Below, one piece after another: positions 23,884 through 35,168 of a stretch of DNA of 64,000 bases (its first letter is position 1; every line of letters begins with the position of its first letter). The translations under genes were made by a program, and so were the position numbers. Location of the stretch: the NCBI GenBank assembly GCA_963082975.1, contig OY720349.1, positions 49,457,962 to 49,521,961 of the forward strand, written 5' to 3'. The notes beneath the pieces are model-generated. The model did no database searches. It was not told where the DNA came from and saw only the letters and a list, made by a program, of their open reading frames with translations. This DNA is from Labia minor. Lineage: Eukaryota; Arthropoda; Insecta; Dermaptera; Spongiphoridae.

Positions 23884-26083
23884 ATAATAAAATAGTAATA
23901 AAAGAAATAAAAAAAAATTGTTTGATAAAAGTTCTTTTTGTATGTATATGCTCCTATTTTTTTCCAAAAATAAGGTTTTATAAGATTTTTAATGCCTAGT
24001 TCTAAGAGGTATATTTTATTTTCCTTGAAGTAACCCTTTTAGGGAAAATGAAGGAAGAAATATAAAAAGGAAAAATATCCTTTACTAAAGAATTAATTTT
24101 TTTTAAATATTTTTTCTCCTTGTTTTTGTCGAAAAAGACACCGTTTTATCAGTATGTTGAACCCTTTTTTTACATATATTATTATTGAAACTTATTTTCT
24201 AAAGTTTATGGTGTAATTTTTTGAAAGTCCAGTATGAAGAATCATTTTCATGGATGAAGAAAAAAATTTCTAAGGGCCAAACAATATCCAAAAATAAAAT
24301 TGAAGAGATTTTTTTTTTTGACGGAGAAAAAGGCAGATGTCGGTGGTCATTCGGAGAAAAAAGTCGGGAAAGTATGGTCCAGTCAAGAGGAACACAAGAA
24401 AGGGGCGCTCTTTAAAAAAAATTAAGTAAAAAAACCACGAAATTTACAAAGGGATCGACATTTTTAAGTCGTTAGTTAGAATGTTCCAATTCCAGGAGAT
24501 TCGAAATAGAACAGGAAATTATTTTGAAAAGATGAATGTCTCAACTAATATGGCAGTTTTATTTTGAGATTTTTATTGATTACACATAAATATAAAATAA
24601 AATAATTGATATATTTCTATTTGTAATGGATGGAGAAATGATTGAAAAGATCACTTTTGAAAATGAAAAATATCAGGTAATTGATCTTAAATAAAGACGA
24701 GATTAAGTCTAAAAACATCAAAGAATGGAGTGTAGGGATTAGTAGCGTTTTTTTAGAAGAATTTCTCTGTAACAGATATGAATTTAGTCTCACTACTAGT
24801 CATGGTCATAAATAAAGAAAGAAAGAAAAGCGAAAGAACAGAGGGGGAATTTTATAATGAGGCAAAGGGTTAAAATTACGAATGACAAACACATTTTTTG
24901 CTTTGAATTGCATTCAATTAAAGGTTCTACATAGGGTGAAGGCCGTAGCCCTTTTAGGCAAAACGAATTTATGATTTCAAAAGGGTTAAAGAAAGTGAAA
25001 AAATTTTACTAGCTGACATGAAATTGATATTGATCATTTCAATGGGACATCGAAAATTTGTATCTTTGTGCCATATGAAAAAAATATTTTTTTTTTTACC
25101 AAGAAAAAGAAAAATCCAAATTATTTAATGTTCACACTTAATCTGTTTACATATGTTTATAATATATTAATTTTTTTATAAGTGCGCTCCCCCTTCACCT
25201 GTTTGATAGAAAAAATGCCTCTTTTTACTCCCCTCGAGTTTCACCCCTCTTTTTTTTAGAATTTTTTTACCCTCGTTAACAAGTGGAGGATAAAAAAACA
25301 CATGAACCTAATAAATATATTTAACCCCGTGTACTGGTGAGGTCAAAAATCAAAAAAAAAAAAAATGAAAAAAAAATATTCATCCATCCCCTCCTTTACT
25401 GCTCTTTTCAGTTTTTTTTTTCCTTTTTTTTTACGAAGTTCCCCCTTTTTATTTTTCATTCATGATCCCTATTTTTTGCGTTAATGTTGCGGTCTCTTTT
25501 TTTTTTACCCCCAGGGTTCAATGCTTGAAAAGCGAAAGTGGCAAAAAAAAACAGCCACTTGTTTGGAATGCGGATGTCTGCGGGGGTGCTTGCCTTTCAA
25601 TTGCCAGATAAATAAATAACTAAATGGCCGACCACGGATTCGTTTTTTATATAAAAAATGTTGACAAAATGTGAAAAACGGTTCTGATTTTTTGATACGT
25701 GAGAAAAAAAATAAAATAAAAAAATAAAATAAAAAAATAAATAATTTATACCTATAGAAATTTTTTTTTTTTAATTTTTATATATATTTTATAGATAAAA
25801 GATTAAAATAGTTGAATAAAAATTTGAATGTGAAATCCTTCTCTTTATAAAATCAAATGTAATTTTATTGTAATTATTTTATATTAATTTTTAGTATTAT
25901 ATTAAATTATTAATTTCATATTTAATATAATTAAACCAAAAAAATTGAACTAATTAACACTAAACTACACTAAATATATATAAAAAATTTAAATTTATAT
26001 AAATATGCAGACATAGTATGTCAAAAATTGAATGTCAACTTAAATGTTTATTTTTTGAAATGTAATTTGCTGTTGTCATTCTT
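23884..26083. other. Non-coding stretch with long homopolymer-rich island
   Basis: About 24220-25720 is a mosaic of T-runs, A-runs and mixed unique sequence, with no exon I can support. The flanks are A/T-rich. No repeat family used elsewhere in the window is recognised here. Confidence 0.3.
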
Positions 26084-26684
26084 AATAAGTTGACCTGTGG
26101 CCAGGTCCGAACCGACCGACGGTTTGAAATAAATTAATTTCCAGCTACAGAAACAATTTCAAATAATTTTAATATATCTATTAATGTAATAAAAAACAGA
26201 TATGGATATAACATAAATATTTTTAATTTTATTTTATTTATAATATATAGCTGAAGTAGCCGGCGTTACCCGAGGCTGTGACGTCATGAAGGGCTGGGTG
26301 ACGTCATATAATTTTAAATTAAGATAAACATAATGAAGATGATTTTTCCCGAGGATAATACCAATACATTCGTGGTGATATGTAAAAAAATCTCCTTATG
26401 TGAAATTTGGTGCGAAAATAACCCTTCCCTTCTTATCGTCGATCGCTAATACTACCACTTCCGGTTTCCGGATTTGCACCAAAAGTTGATCAATTCATCC
26501 CACTAATGCATTAAGTAAATATATCAAATTTCATCAAAATCCGTTAAGCCGTTCAGGCTGTACACATCTATGCTAAAAATACTTTTTTCTGTTAAGAAAA
26601 TGCATGATTCGTGGAGATATGTAAAAATCTCCACATGTGAAATTTGGTGTGAAAACAATACCTCCCTTACTATCGTCGGTCGGT
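26084..26684 (-). mobile_element. Family A element lacking the tetranucleotide array
   Basis: A complete reverse copy. It opens AATAAGTTGACCTGTGG (hairpin), then CCGACCGACGG, and ends CGTCGGTCGGT before an A-run. The GTCC array and its immediate flank are missing: CACATCTATGCTAAAAATAC is contiguous. Confidence 0.85.
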
Positions 26685-27473
26685 AAAAAATTATAAATAA
26701 AATTTTTTACGTTTTTTTTTTATAATAAAAATTCTCAAAACGACAAGAATAGTTGGTTGGTAAATGAGTCCGTTAGATTTAGAATAAATTCTTTTATTAT
26801 ATCTACAAAAACGATTACAATCCAATAGATTTTATTTTTCATTCTATTTTGTGGGAAAATTTTACCAATATCCTTTGCTCTAAATAGTATTTTTATTTAA
26901 AACTGCAATGGTTAGAGGGTGGCGAGAATCCCTCGATGCAATTGGCAATTTGTTGTTGGAGAACGGATGAATCAGTATGGATTTGCAAACGAGTGACCGT
27001 TGGTCAGAGACTAATGGCCAAGCCGTGTGTTGTTTTCAATTTCGAAACACAAAAGAGAGAGGGTGGCTGAGAATCCGCAGATGGAGAGCGCAATTGAAAT
27101 CATTTCTACTCCTACTCAATCCAAATCTACTTTAACCAAATGCACTGGCTATTGTGTTGAATATTTTCACACCAAATGAAAAGAATAAATTGTACTTTTT
27201 CTCACTTTTTACCCCCTCCTCATCACACCCTCTGTCTCACCTCGCAGATAAATCCACCCTCACGTTCCTCAAACCAAAACCACCTAGCAATTAAATTAAA
27301 CGAAATTTAAACCATTCTCTATTCAATGGAAATCAGTTGGATTTGAAAGAAAACACATAGAAAAGAAAAGAATAAAGAATATCAACAAAGAGTATTTCTT
27401 TATTTTCTTTATAACCTTAAAATAAATTTACTCAACAATTCAAAATTGAAAATAATAAACCTTTTTAATTTTT
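26685..27473. other. Unique island between two family A copies
   Basis: About 26890-27310 is less AT-rich and unique. It has two related GGTGGC-GAGAATCC segments (near 26920 and 27065). No exon or known motif; possibly regulatory. Confidence 0.3.
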
Positions 27474-27583
27474 ACCGACCGACGATAGTAAGGGAGGTAA
27501 TGTTTTCACACCAAATTTCACATGTGGAGATTTTTACTTATCTCCACGAATCAAGCATTTTCTTAACAGAAAAAAGTATTTTT
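27474..27583 (+). mobile_element. Family A element, 5' 110 bp only
   Basis: Runs from ACCGACCGACGATAG to the AAAAAAGTATTTTTA segment, then stops. A 3'-truncated copy. Confidence 0.75.
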
Positions 27584-27924
27584 ATTTATGAAATATATTT
27601 ACATTAAATTAAAATGATATCACATTCGGCAAACAATTTTAAATTTAAATTGAACCATTTACATTAATACGTCACCTCCTTGTTTTTTTTTTCAAAATAT
27701 GATAATTTCATTAATGAACTTCTTACTGATATATTTATAATTTTTTTTTTTAATTTTCATTAAGATCTTTGAATAAAATTAAGCTTATTGATTTAATAGA
27801 ATTAACAGAATTAAACTTATTGATTCGATTTAAGATGTATTCTAAAACACCACTAATTTTAAAAATTAATATTTGTTTATTTTATTTTATTTTAATATGT
27901 ATTTTATTTGAAATAATTTGCAGT

Positions 27925-28095
27925 AGAGCGCTCACCTCTGCACTCCCCGCTCGCCCCTCTCCATGCCCCTCCGTCGCCTGGCCGCACCTCCTGCCAGCAG
28001 GAGGGCGACTCGTACGCAGTCAGTTCAAGTCAGTTCCCCTTCCCTGCGTGGTGTAAGACCTTGGACGGCCTCTCCACTGAAATCATCCCTTAATC
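27925..28095 (+). promoter_or_regulatory. Isolated GC-rich island; candidate promoter/5' exon
   Basis: A sharply bounded C-rich island inside A/T-rich sequence. It contains AGTCAGTTCAAGTCAGTTCC (near 28016-28035), two TCAGTT matches to the arthropod initiator consensus. A donor-like GTGTAAG lies at about 28050. No homologous protein is evident in the open frame that crosses it. It could instead be a fragment of a GC-rich transposable element. Confidence 0.25.
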
Positions 28096-30891
28096 AGTCG
28101 CTAATCAAGAATTAATTGTAATTTTATTATTTATTTTTATTAATTAAAAGGAAGATTAGTGAACTTTAAAAAAAAATATTTCAATAAAAATTAAATTTTA
28201 TAAAGTGCATTTTTATAATTTTTTATTCATATACCCAAATAAATTTATAAATTTTTCATTCCAATCTTTGAAAAGAATTAATCTTAAATATTCTATCAGA
28301 TCTCATTAATTAAATTTTATTAGAAGTTAAATTAAAATTATTTAAAAATTAAAAAATCATATACAAATTTTATTTTTCTTTAAATATATTTATTAAAATA
28401 TTTTTTAAATTTCAATATATATATATTAATCCTATTAAAACTTATTTATTTAAAAAATAGGAAGATGTGCTGATTATTTTCAAAATTTATATAACATTAT
28501 TATAAATCAAAAAAATATAAATTTCTTATATTCATATAGGAATATATAATTTTAAATATTCTATATATTCTTTCTAATCTCATTATCACTCACACCGTTC
28601 CTTTCAAATCTCATATGAATATTGTTTTGTCAATTTCATATTATTATAACACTTTTGAAAATTGAATAATATATTTCTATTACCTACTCGTATATATCAA
28701 TGAAACAGAATAGTCTTCGTGAAATTAATAATATAATCATAATTAGTTTTCTGATGTTTTCTAAGATATTTTTATTATATGTCTATTAAATGCGTATTAT
28801 AACTTATTATAATCATGGTTCTATATAGGATGTAAAATTATTTTAGTATTTTAATATTACAGAAATAAGATAATATTTTTAAAAATCTATACACTTTTTT
28901 AATCCTATTAATATTATTTATTTATTTATATCATATTTTTTTATTTCCTGTATATAATATAAATATCTAATCTTAATTATTTTTTTTTTTATCGAGGCGA
29001 GAGTGATGGACATCAATTCAAGTCTACGAGCTGTTCTTCGAGTTTAATCTGCGAGAAATATCAACCCTTTATTAACTCCGAGGTCAGTATTTATTATTAA
29101 TTTTATTTTTAATTCAATTGAAATTTATTGATTATAAACTAATAAGTTATTTTTCTTCTTCTATTTCATGTTTCAATCTTCGTTCCTGCTACTGAATTCT
29201 TGATTATCTTCTCCATCCTTCATGACGATGAAATGATTAAAATACAGCTCTCCAAATGTAAGTAATAATCGTTATTTATTTAGCATGGCGCAGTTTAAAA
29301 TAGAAAATGGAAATATAATATTTAAAGTAAAGTTTAATATAATATAGAAAGTATAATTATATTACAATGATTTTTTGCTTTTGATAATTTTCATCAGGAT
29401 ATTATAGAGAAATATATTTAATTATATGACAGAATTTAGTGAGATTAGGGAATTTCAGAGTACATCTTTCAAGAAGAAGCATTGATTGATAAAGGAGGCA
29501 GAAGAGACAAAGATATTTTTAGAATTAGTAGGTTTCGATGCGTTATACTGCGTTATAAAGGGTGGTTGATATATATATATATAGATGTCAGGAATTTTCA
29601 GGTGGTTGCCTCCTACATCCATGCATGTTCTCATCATACTAATTCACAGATTAGATTAGAATTAATAAATAAATAAAATGTGGGTGGATAAGACAAATGC
29701 CATGCTATTATTTAAGGGATGGTTTGCATGAATTGTGCATGTCAGGTCTGAATTGTGCCATTTTGTATTACTGAGAGTGCATTTGAGGTGGATTGGATGA
29801 AGGGGAATTCGGGAAGGTAATTCAGCACAGTTCCAAAATGGGATTAGCCTGAACAGGAACAAATTGTTGGTTACCTTTTGAGCGCAGGGCTTTTTCGATT
29901 AGCATGGGCCTTCCATCCAATTTGATGGAGGCTATGCACTCCCTTACTAGGTAGGTTTTATTTCAGGTTGCCCCGAATGACGCGATTTCATTTCGAAATC
30001 CAAAAAATCAAAGGCACTCTCAGCTGATTCAAAGAGGCTACAGACCAAACGCCTTATTTTTTTTTAATCTTTTTTTTAAGGCAAACTTTCTTTATTATTA
30101 CTTTTTCTAAATTTCGGAAGGCGAGGCTTGGAAGGGCTAATTTATGGGGAAAGGAGGAGGCCCTATTAAATATTCAATTGTTTTTTTTTTAATTTAATTA
30201 ATAATAAAAAATAATTGAATATCGCGATTATTTTCTTTAACTTTTTATTTTCATTTTGAAATATTCAATTTCATAATTTAAACTTTGATATATTTGAAAT
30301 ATTTTACTATATAGGTAGAATTAATTATTATTATAATTTCTCAATTTAAAATTAAAATGCAAACATCACAAAAACAATCATATATATTGTAAAAATATAA
30401 CTCTTTTTCATTATTATTTCTTTTTAACTTACCAAATATAAAAATATTTTTTTTTATTATTATGGAAATTATTTCATATGAATATAAATATATTGTAATC
30501 GAATATATCTATACTTAATAATAATTTAATATTAATAAATGATCAAATTTTTTTCTTATCATTGTACTGATAAATCATATTTGGTGAGAAATAAAGTATA
30601 GTTAAGCTTATTTAAAAAATTAATTTAATGTATAATTTTTGTTAATTATAAACATGTGGTACAACTTATTTTAAATAAATAAATAAAATTAGATCTCCTA
30701 AATTTTTTTTTAATTTTGATAGATCAAATATTCTTATTCTCTTTAGCTGACTTACAAATCCCATACAATAATTTTGCTTATTCTTATGTGTATTCTGTTC
30801 CAGTGTTCCCGCAAAAATTCTCCGGGAGATAAAAATGTCTTCGTTTACATAAATAATAATATCATGCGTGTTTATTCACGGATGATATTTC
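28096..30891. other. Non-coding; two candidate untranslated exons and a complex island
   Basis: About 28096-28980 is A/T-rich. A mixed segment at 29000-29082 ends in CGAGGTCAGT (donor-like), and another near 29250-29261 reads TACAGCTCTCCAAATGTAAG (acceptor then strong donor). These could be untranslated exons. About 29440-30060 is complex, unique and non-coding, with several ATGCAT/GCATG motifs. I cannot assign a function. Confidence 0.25.
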
Positions 30892-31250
30892 ACCGACCGA
30901 CGATAGTAAGGGATGTATTGTTTTCACACCAAATTTCACATGTGGAGATTTTTACATATCTCCACGAATCATGCATTTTGTATTGGTTTTTATCCTCGGG
31001 AAAAATCATCTTCATTAGTTTTTCTTAATTTAAAATTATATGACATCATCCAGCCCTTCATGACGTCACAGCCAGCTCCTACTTATATATTATAAATAAA
31101 ATAAAATTAAAAATATTTATGTTCTATCCATATCTGTTTTTTATTGCATTATTAGATACATTTAAATTATTTGAAATTGTTTCTGTAGCTGGAAATTAAT
31201 TTATTTCAAACCGTCGGTAGGTTCTGCACCTGGCCATAGGTCAACTTATT
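30892..31250 (+). mobile_element. Family A element, short form after internal deletion
   Basis: Both ends are present (ACCGACCGACG; CAACTTATT), but it is only about 360 bp. Sequence jumps from the first internal direct-repeat unit to the end of the second (ATCATGCATTTT to GTATTGG), as expected from recombination between the units. Confidence 0.8.
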
Positions 31251-31602
31251 AAAATTTATATTTATAGTTTTATATTTTTTGTTTTTTTTATCGTGTTATA
31301 ATATTGTGATTTAAATTTTAATAAAAAACTAAATTGTCCTATTATTCTCCAATTCTCAATGTTTTATTTATTTATTTTCAGAAAATGAACAACGTGAAAT
31401 AATTCTGTTGTTATTTTTATAAAAATTCATGCCGTGTTGGGGTCCTTTTATATTAATATTATTTATTAAATATAACTATTGTACAAATTTTTTCGTAATC
31501 TTTAAAATTATCATCACAATCGGATTATCAATGGTTAATAATAAAGTAATATTTTCAAATACAAAGACAAATTAGGTCTCTCATTCAATTATAATTATAT
31601 TT

Positions 31603-31893
31603 CAGTGGCGTAACTAGGGGGGAGCAGGGGGGGACATATGTCCCCGGGCGCCAAATTTAGGGGGCGCAAAATTAGGGAAGCCAATTTGGAACAAAAGAAG
31701 AATTAATATTTAAAGTTAAACTGTATTTTGTGTAAGTCAATAAATATTATTTATACGCTTATTGAAATCTGTTAAACCTGTTTCGTTATTCGTCATTAAT
31801 ATTCTTTAAAAAAAATTAAATTATATATATATACGAAAGGGGGCGCTGATTTCTCAGTTGCCCCAGGCGCAAGAACCTCACGGTACGCCACTG
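31603..31893. mobile_element. hAT MITE with perfect 8-bp target duplication
   Basis: Ends CAGTGGCGTAACTAGG and GGTACGCCACTG are inverted repeats. TTATATTT directly flanks both sides (31595-31602 and 31894-31901). At 291 bp it has no coding capacity. The G-rich/C-rich subterminal parts resemble the longer relative at 41761-42445. Confidence 0.92.
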
Positions 31894-32050
31894 TTATATT
31901 TATAGAATTTGAAAGTTTATATTTATTTGTTATCTTATTTGTTAAAAATTATCTTATTTCGAAATAGGAAATGTTTAACACACTTTATGCGTAATGAACG
32001 AACAATAAAGCAAATAAGTGAATTTTTAGCATTTTTTTTCTATTTAATAC

Positions 32051-32280
32051 TAGCTGCTCACAGCGCCTTCAGCGCTTTTCGCATCTAGACGGGGGCTCCG
32101 CCCCCTGTACCCCTGAGTGGTACATAGTATTTGGTTGAAAATAGTAAAAGGTTTTCATTCATTTTGTTTCAATCAGTATATTACATGAAACATTCATTTC
32201 TTTTTGTGTTCTTATTTAAAATATATTTTAATTTAATCAGTAAATTAATTATATATATTTTTATTGAATATGTTATATCC
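32051..32280 (+). repeat. Dispersed repeat G, second copy
   Basis: CTAGCTGCTCACAGCGCC to the LINE junction; collinear with 8281-8511. It includes a hairpin GGGGGC-TCC-GCCCCC that the first copy has lost. Confidence 0.7.
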
Positions 32281-33090
32281 ATCTATGTGGCTCAACGGTA
32301 CTCGAAAGTTCTTGGCCGCAACAACCACATTTCTCCAAGTGTCCCTATCCTGAGCACTTGTCCCGTCTCTCTTACGTCCCTTCCTACGCGTCCTTGGTCT
32401 TCCAAGCGGACGTTATCTAATCGGTTTCCCCACCAATATCTTTTTCCTCTACCATTCTAGCCACGTCCCCTGCCAATCGCAGCTTTTACGCTTTAATAAC
32501 CCTAACTTTTTCTGAAGATGCATAGAGGTCATGCAATTCCTCGTTATGCAGTCTCCGTCATTCCCTGGTGTCCTCATCTTTCTTTGGCCCATAAATGCTG
32601 GGAAGAATCCTATTCTCAAATGCTCTGAAACTACTCTCATCTCCCAGGGTTATAGACCATACCTCACACTCATATAAGACAACAGACAAAATAATTGTTT
32701 TACATATATTAATTTTGATCCTCTTTGATAATAATTTTGATGAAATAAGCCTCTTTAATGCATGATAACAGGCGTTTCCCGAATGCAACCTCGATTTAAA
32801 TTCTTCTCAAATACTATTATTCTTCGTGATTATATTCAATTTTTCTACATATTCAAATTCTTAATTTTGTATATTAAGATTTTGTATGTTAATGCTGTTC
32901 CTCCTTGTTACTAAATATTTTTTCTTATCACTATTAATTTCAAACCCCCATCTCTTTTCCTCCATTAATTTTTCCTCGCTATCTGTAATTGCAATTGCCG
33001 AATCTCCTATTATATTTAAGTCGTCTGGGTAACCTAATATTTTACAATTGATTTCCGCATCTTCCGAGACTTGAGACAATTTATAAAAAT
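32281..33090 (-). mobile_element. LINE family L, reverse-transcriptase C-terminal half
   Basis: Read on the minus strand, the order is: the polymerase active-site box YPDDLNIIGDS (usually YADD), RWGFEINSDKKKYLVTRRN, ISSKLLSKRIKINICKTII, LYECEVWSITLGDESSFRA, then NRILPSIYGPKKDEDT and a 3' end reaching repeat G. Several frameshifts and stops interrupt it, and the N-terminal endonuclease and RT fingers are missing. The protein type is that of RTE/CR1-grade arthropod LINEs; I cannot fix the clade. Confidence 0.8.
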
Positions 33091-34259
33091 TAACGGTATA
33101 AAACTATAGATAAAACTATAGATAAATTAGCAATATATACATTCATTAATAGTATTAATTTAAATTAAGTGATTTATTTGTTTTTTTAATATTAAGTTCA
33201 TTTATTAATTTTTCTAGATCATAGTTAATTTCCACTCTTTAAAGAAACTTATCTAATTCTGTGGTGCTAGGAGATTTGAAAATTATTAGTCGCAACATGA
33301 AGATTTCGCTTAGTTTCTGTCATGTCCAACTTCCATCCAACACTTATTTTCTCTCAAGTGTGATCTATATATATATTTAATTTTTTTTTTTGATTCATTA
33401 AAATAAATTTAAACAAATAAAAATTTTCACTTTGATAATTTATATAAATTTCAATTTAAACTGATTGTGAGTCATACGCTTTGCCAAGACTGAATAATTT
33501 GTGTATAGAAATATTGAATGTTCTTAGCGAGATTTGATATAATGTGGTCCGATTTGTCCTAAATCTAAATTAGAAGAAAATTATAAATTGCCTCCTCTTC
33601 TAGCCCAATTCATTTACCCATCCATGTTGCATAAGGCATCTTAATTTCTTAACACTCCGTTTTTTTTAATTTAAAATAGAAGGTGGGAAAGAGTTTTAAA
33701 TTATATTCGACTAGTGTATATATTTTATATATCAGTATTTTTTCTGAATTTAATACCAAGTTGATTTTCAAAATTTTCCATTTTTAATGCATATGATTCA
33801 TTACATGTGTTAAAATTTAAAAAAAATTCAAATATTCTAATTTTTAAATTTATATACAATTTAATATTATTTATTATTGATATCATAAAATAAAAAAAGA
33901 AGCCTATTAATAAAAAAATATAATAGAATACAATAATTTTGATTTAAAACAAATTTAAAAAAATACTCAATTTCAAAAAGACAAAAATTTAAAACATCTC
34001 TTTTCTATCATTTGTCTAAAAAATCATATTTTAATTTTATATAACCAAGAAATCAGTTTTTCACTTAAAATATAGTTGTAATTAATAAATGAAACAAAAA
34101 AAAAGATAATATAATTTAGTCATTTTAATTGACGTTTTAAAAATTATTTTGACTTCATAAAATACTAATTTTTTTTTTATTTTTTATTTTTTTTTTTTAA
34201 TTATATAAATTTACAAGCTGTTACAAGATAACATTAAATAAATTGTTTGTTTATAATTA
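33091..34259. other. AT-rich non-coding stretch
   Basis: A/T-rich throughout. About 33970-34150 is a reverse-complement match to 53965-54118, another dispersed repeat that lies next to repeat H at both places. No gene. Confidence 0.4.
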
Positions 34260-34540
34260 ATAGGTCCTGTAGGAAAAATCCCAGTGGATGTTTCCTTTAC
34301 TTTATAATCAAATTGTTTGAGGTTGGAAGTTAAATCTTACTATGGAATCACTGGGGAGGAACTTTTAAGTCTACGTTCACTAGGTGGGATTAAAAGGTTT
34401 TTTACTAAATCACTGGGGTGGTTTACAAGTCTGTTAGAATATTTTTGGTAATATCTTTTTATTTCGTTTTTCACTGGTGAGATATTTAAACCTCGAATGA
34501 TGACGGCATTTGGGACAAACCTGGGGGCATCCACTATAAT
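34260..34540 (-). mobile_element. Jockey-type LINE, C-terminal fragment
   Basis: PRFVPNAVIIRGLNI, VKNEIKRYYQKYSNRL, NHPSDLVKNLL and PPSERRLK match the end of Jockey-clade ORF2 proteins and align with the end of the longer element at 55213. Only about 64 residues remain. The sequence downstream on the minus strand looks like 3' untranslated sequence. Confidence 0.75.
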
Positions 34541-34639
34541 ACGAAGGACTTTATTTATTTATTATTATTTTTTATTAGACATTGATAAAATTTATATATC
34601 TTATTATTGTATATTATAGAAAAGAAGAAATATTTAAAT

Positions 34640-35168
34640 AAATAAAAAAAAAAAAAAAATAATTTAAGATAAAAATATGATCTAAATATTTTATTAAATT
34701 AATTAAAATGAGTACTTTTAGAATAAATTATTTAATTGAATTGATATTTGAATATTCGTATTTAAAATAAAAAGTTAGATATTATAATAATTATTTGATT
34801 GGGAATCGCTATGATAATTAATTTATATTCATTCTATAAAATGAGTCCGCTTGGTCAGTGGGCTCTTGAATGAACAACACGGAGAATTATATAAACTTTA
34901 AAAAATTAATTTCTGCGGTTATTGATTAGATATTAATAAAATTTATAGCCTATGTTACTACAGAGGTATATAAGAATATTGTGATGTAATTTCATAGAAA
35001 TCGCTTTAGCCAATTTTGAATCTATAACATCCTAATTTTCCGGACAGACAGACATGAAATATTCTAAAGTCACTTTTGGATTCTAGAGGTCATGAAACGC
35101 GAAGATATGCAAAAATTTTTAAATTCTGAGCAATGTGCAGACAAAAACCTTTATATATATATATAGAT
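34640..35168 (+). repeat. Dispersed repeat H, long copy
   Basis: About 530 bp collinear with 54125-54652. It ends in 'AAACGCGAAGATATGCAAAA', 'GCAATGTGCAGACAAAAACC' and a (TA)n terminus. The constant 3' end with a simple-repeat tail suggests a retroposed element. No coding frame seen. Confidence 0.7.

Noticed and set aside
27769-28056. 95-residue frame through the GC-rich island
   Set aside because: Half is A/T-rich Leu/Ile/Lys sequence and half Pro/Ser-rich; no homology or splice support. Treated as possible promoter DNA instead.
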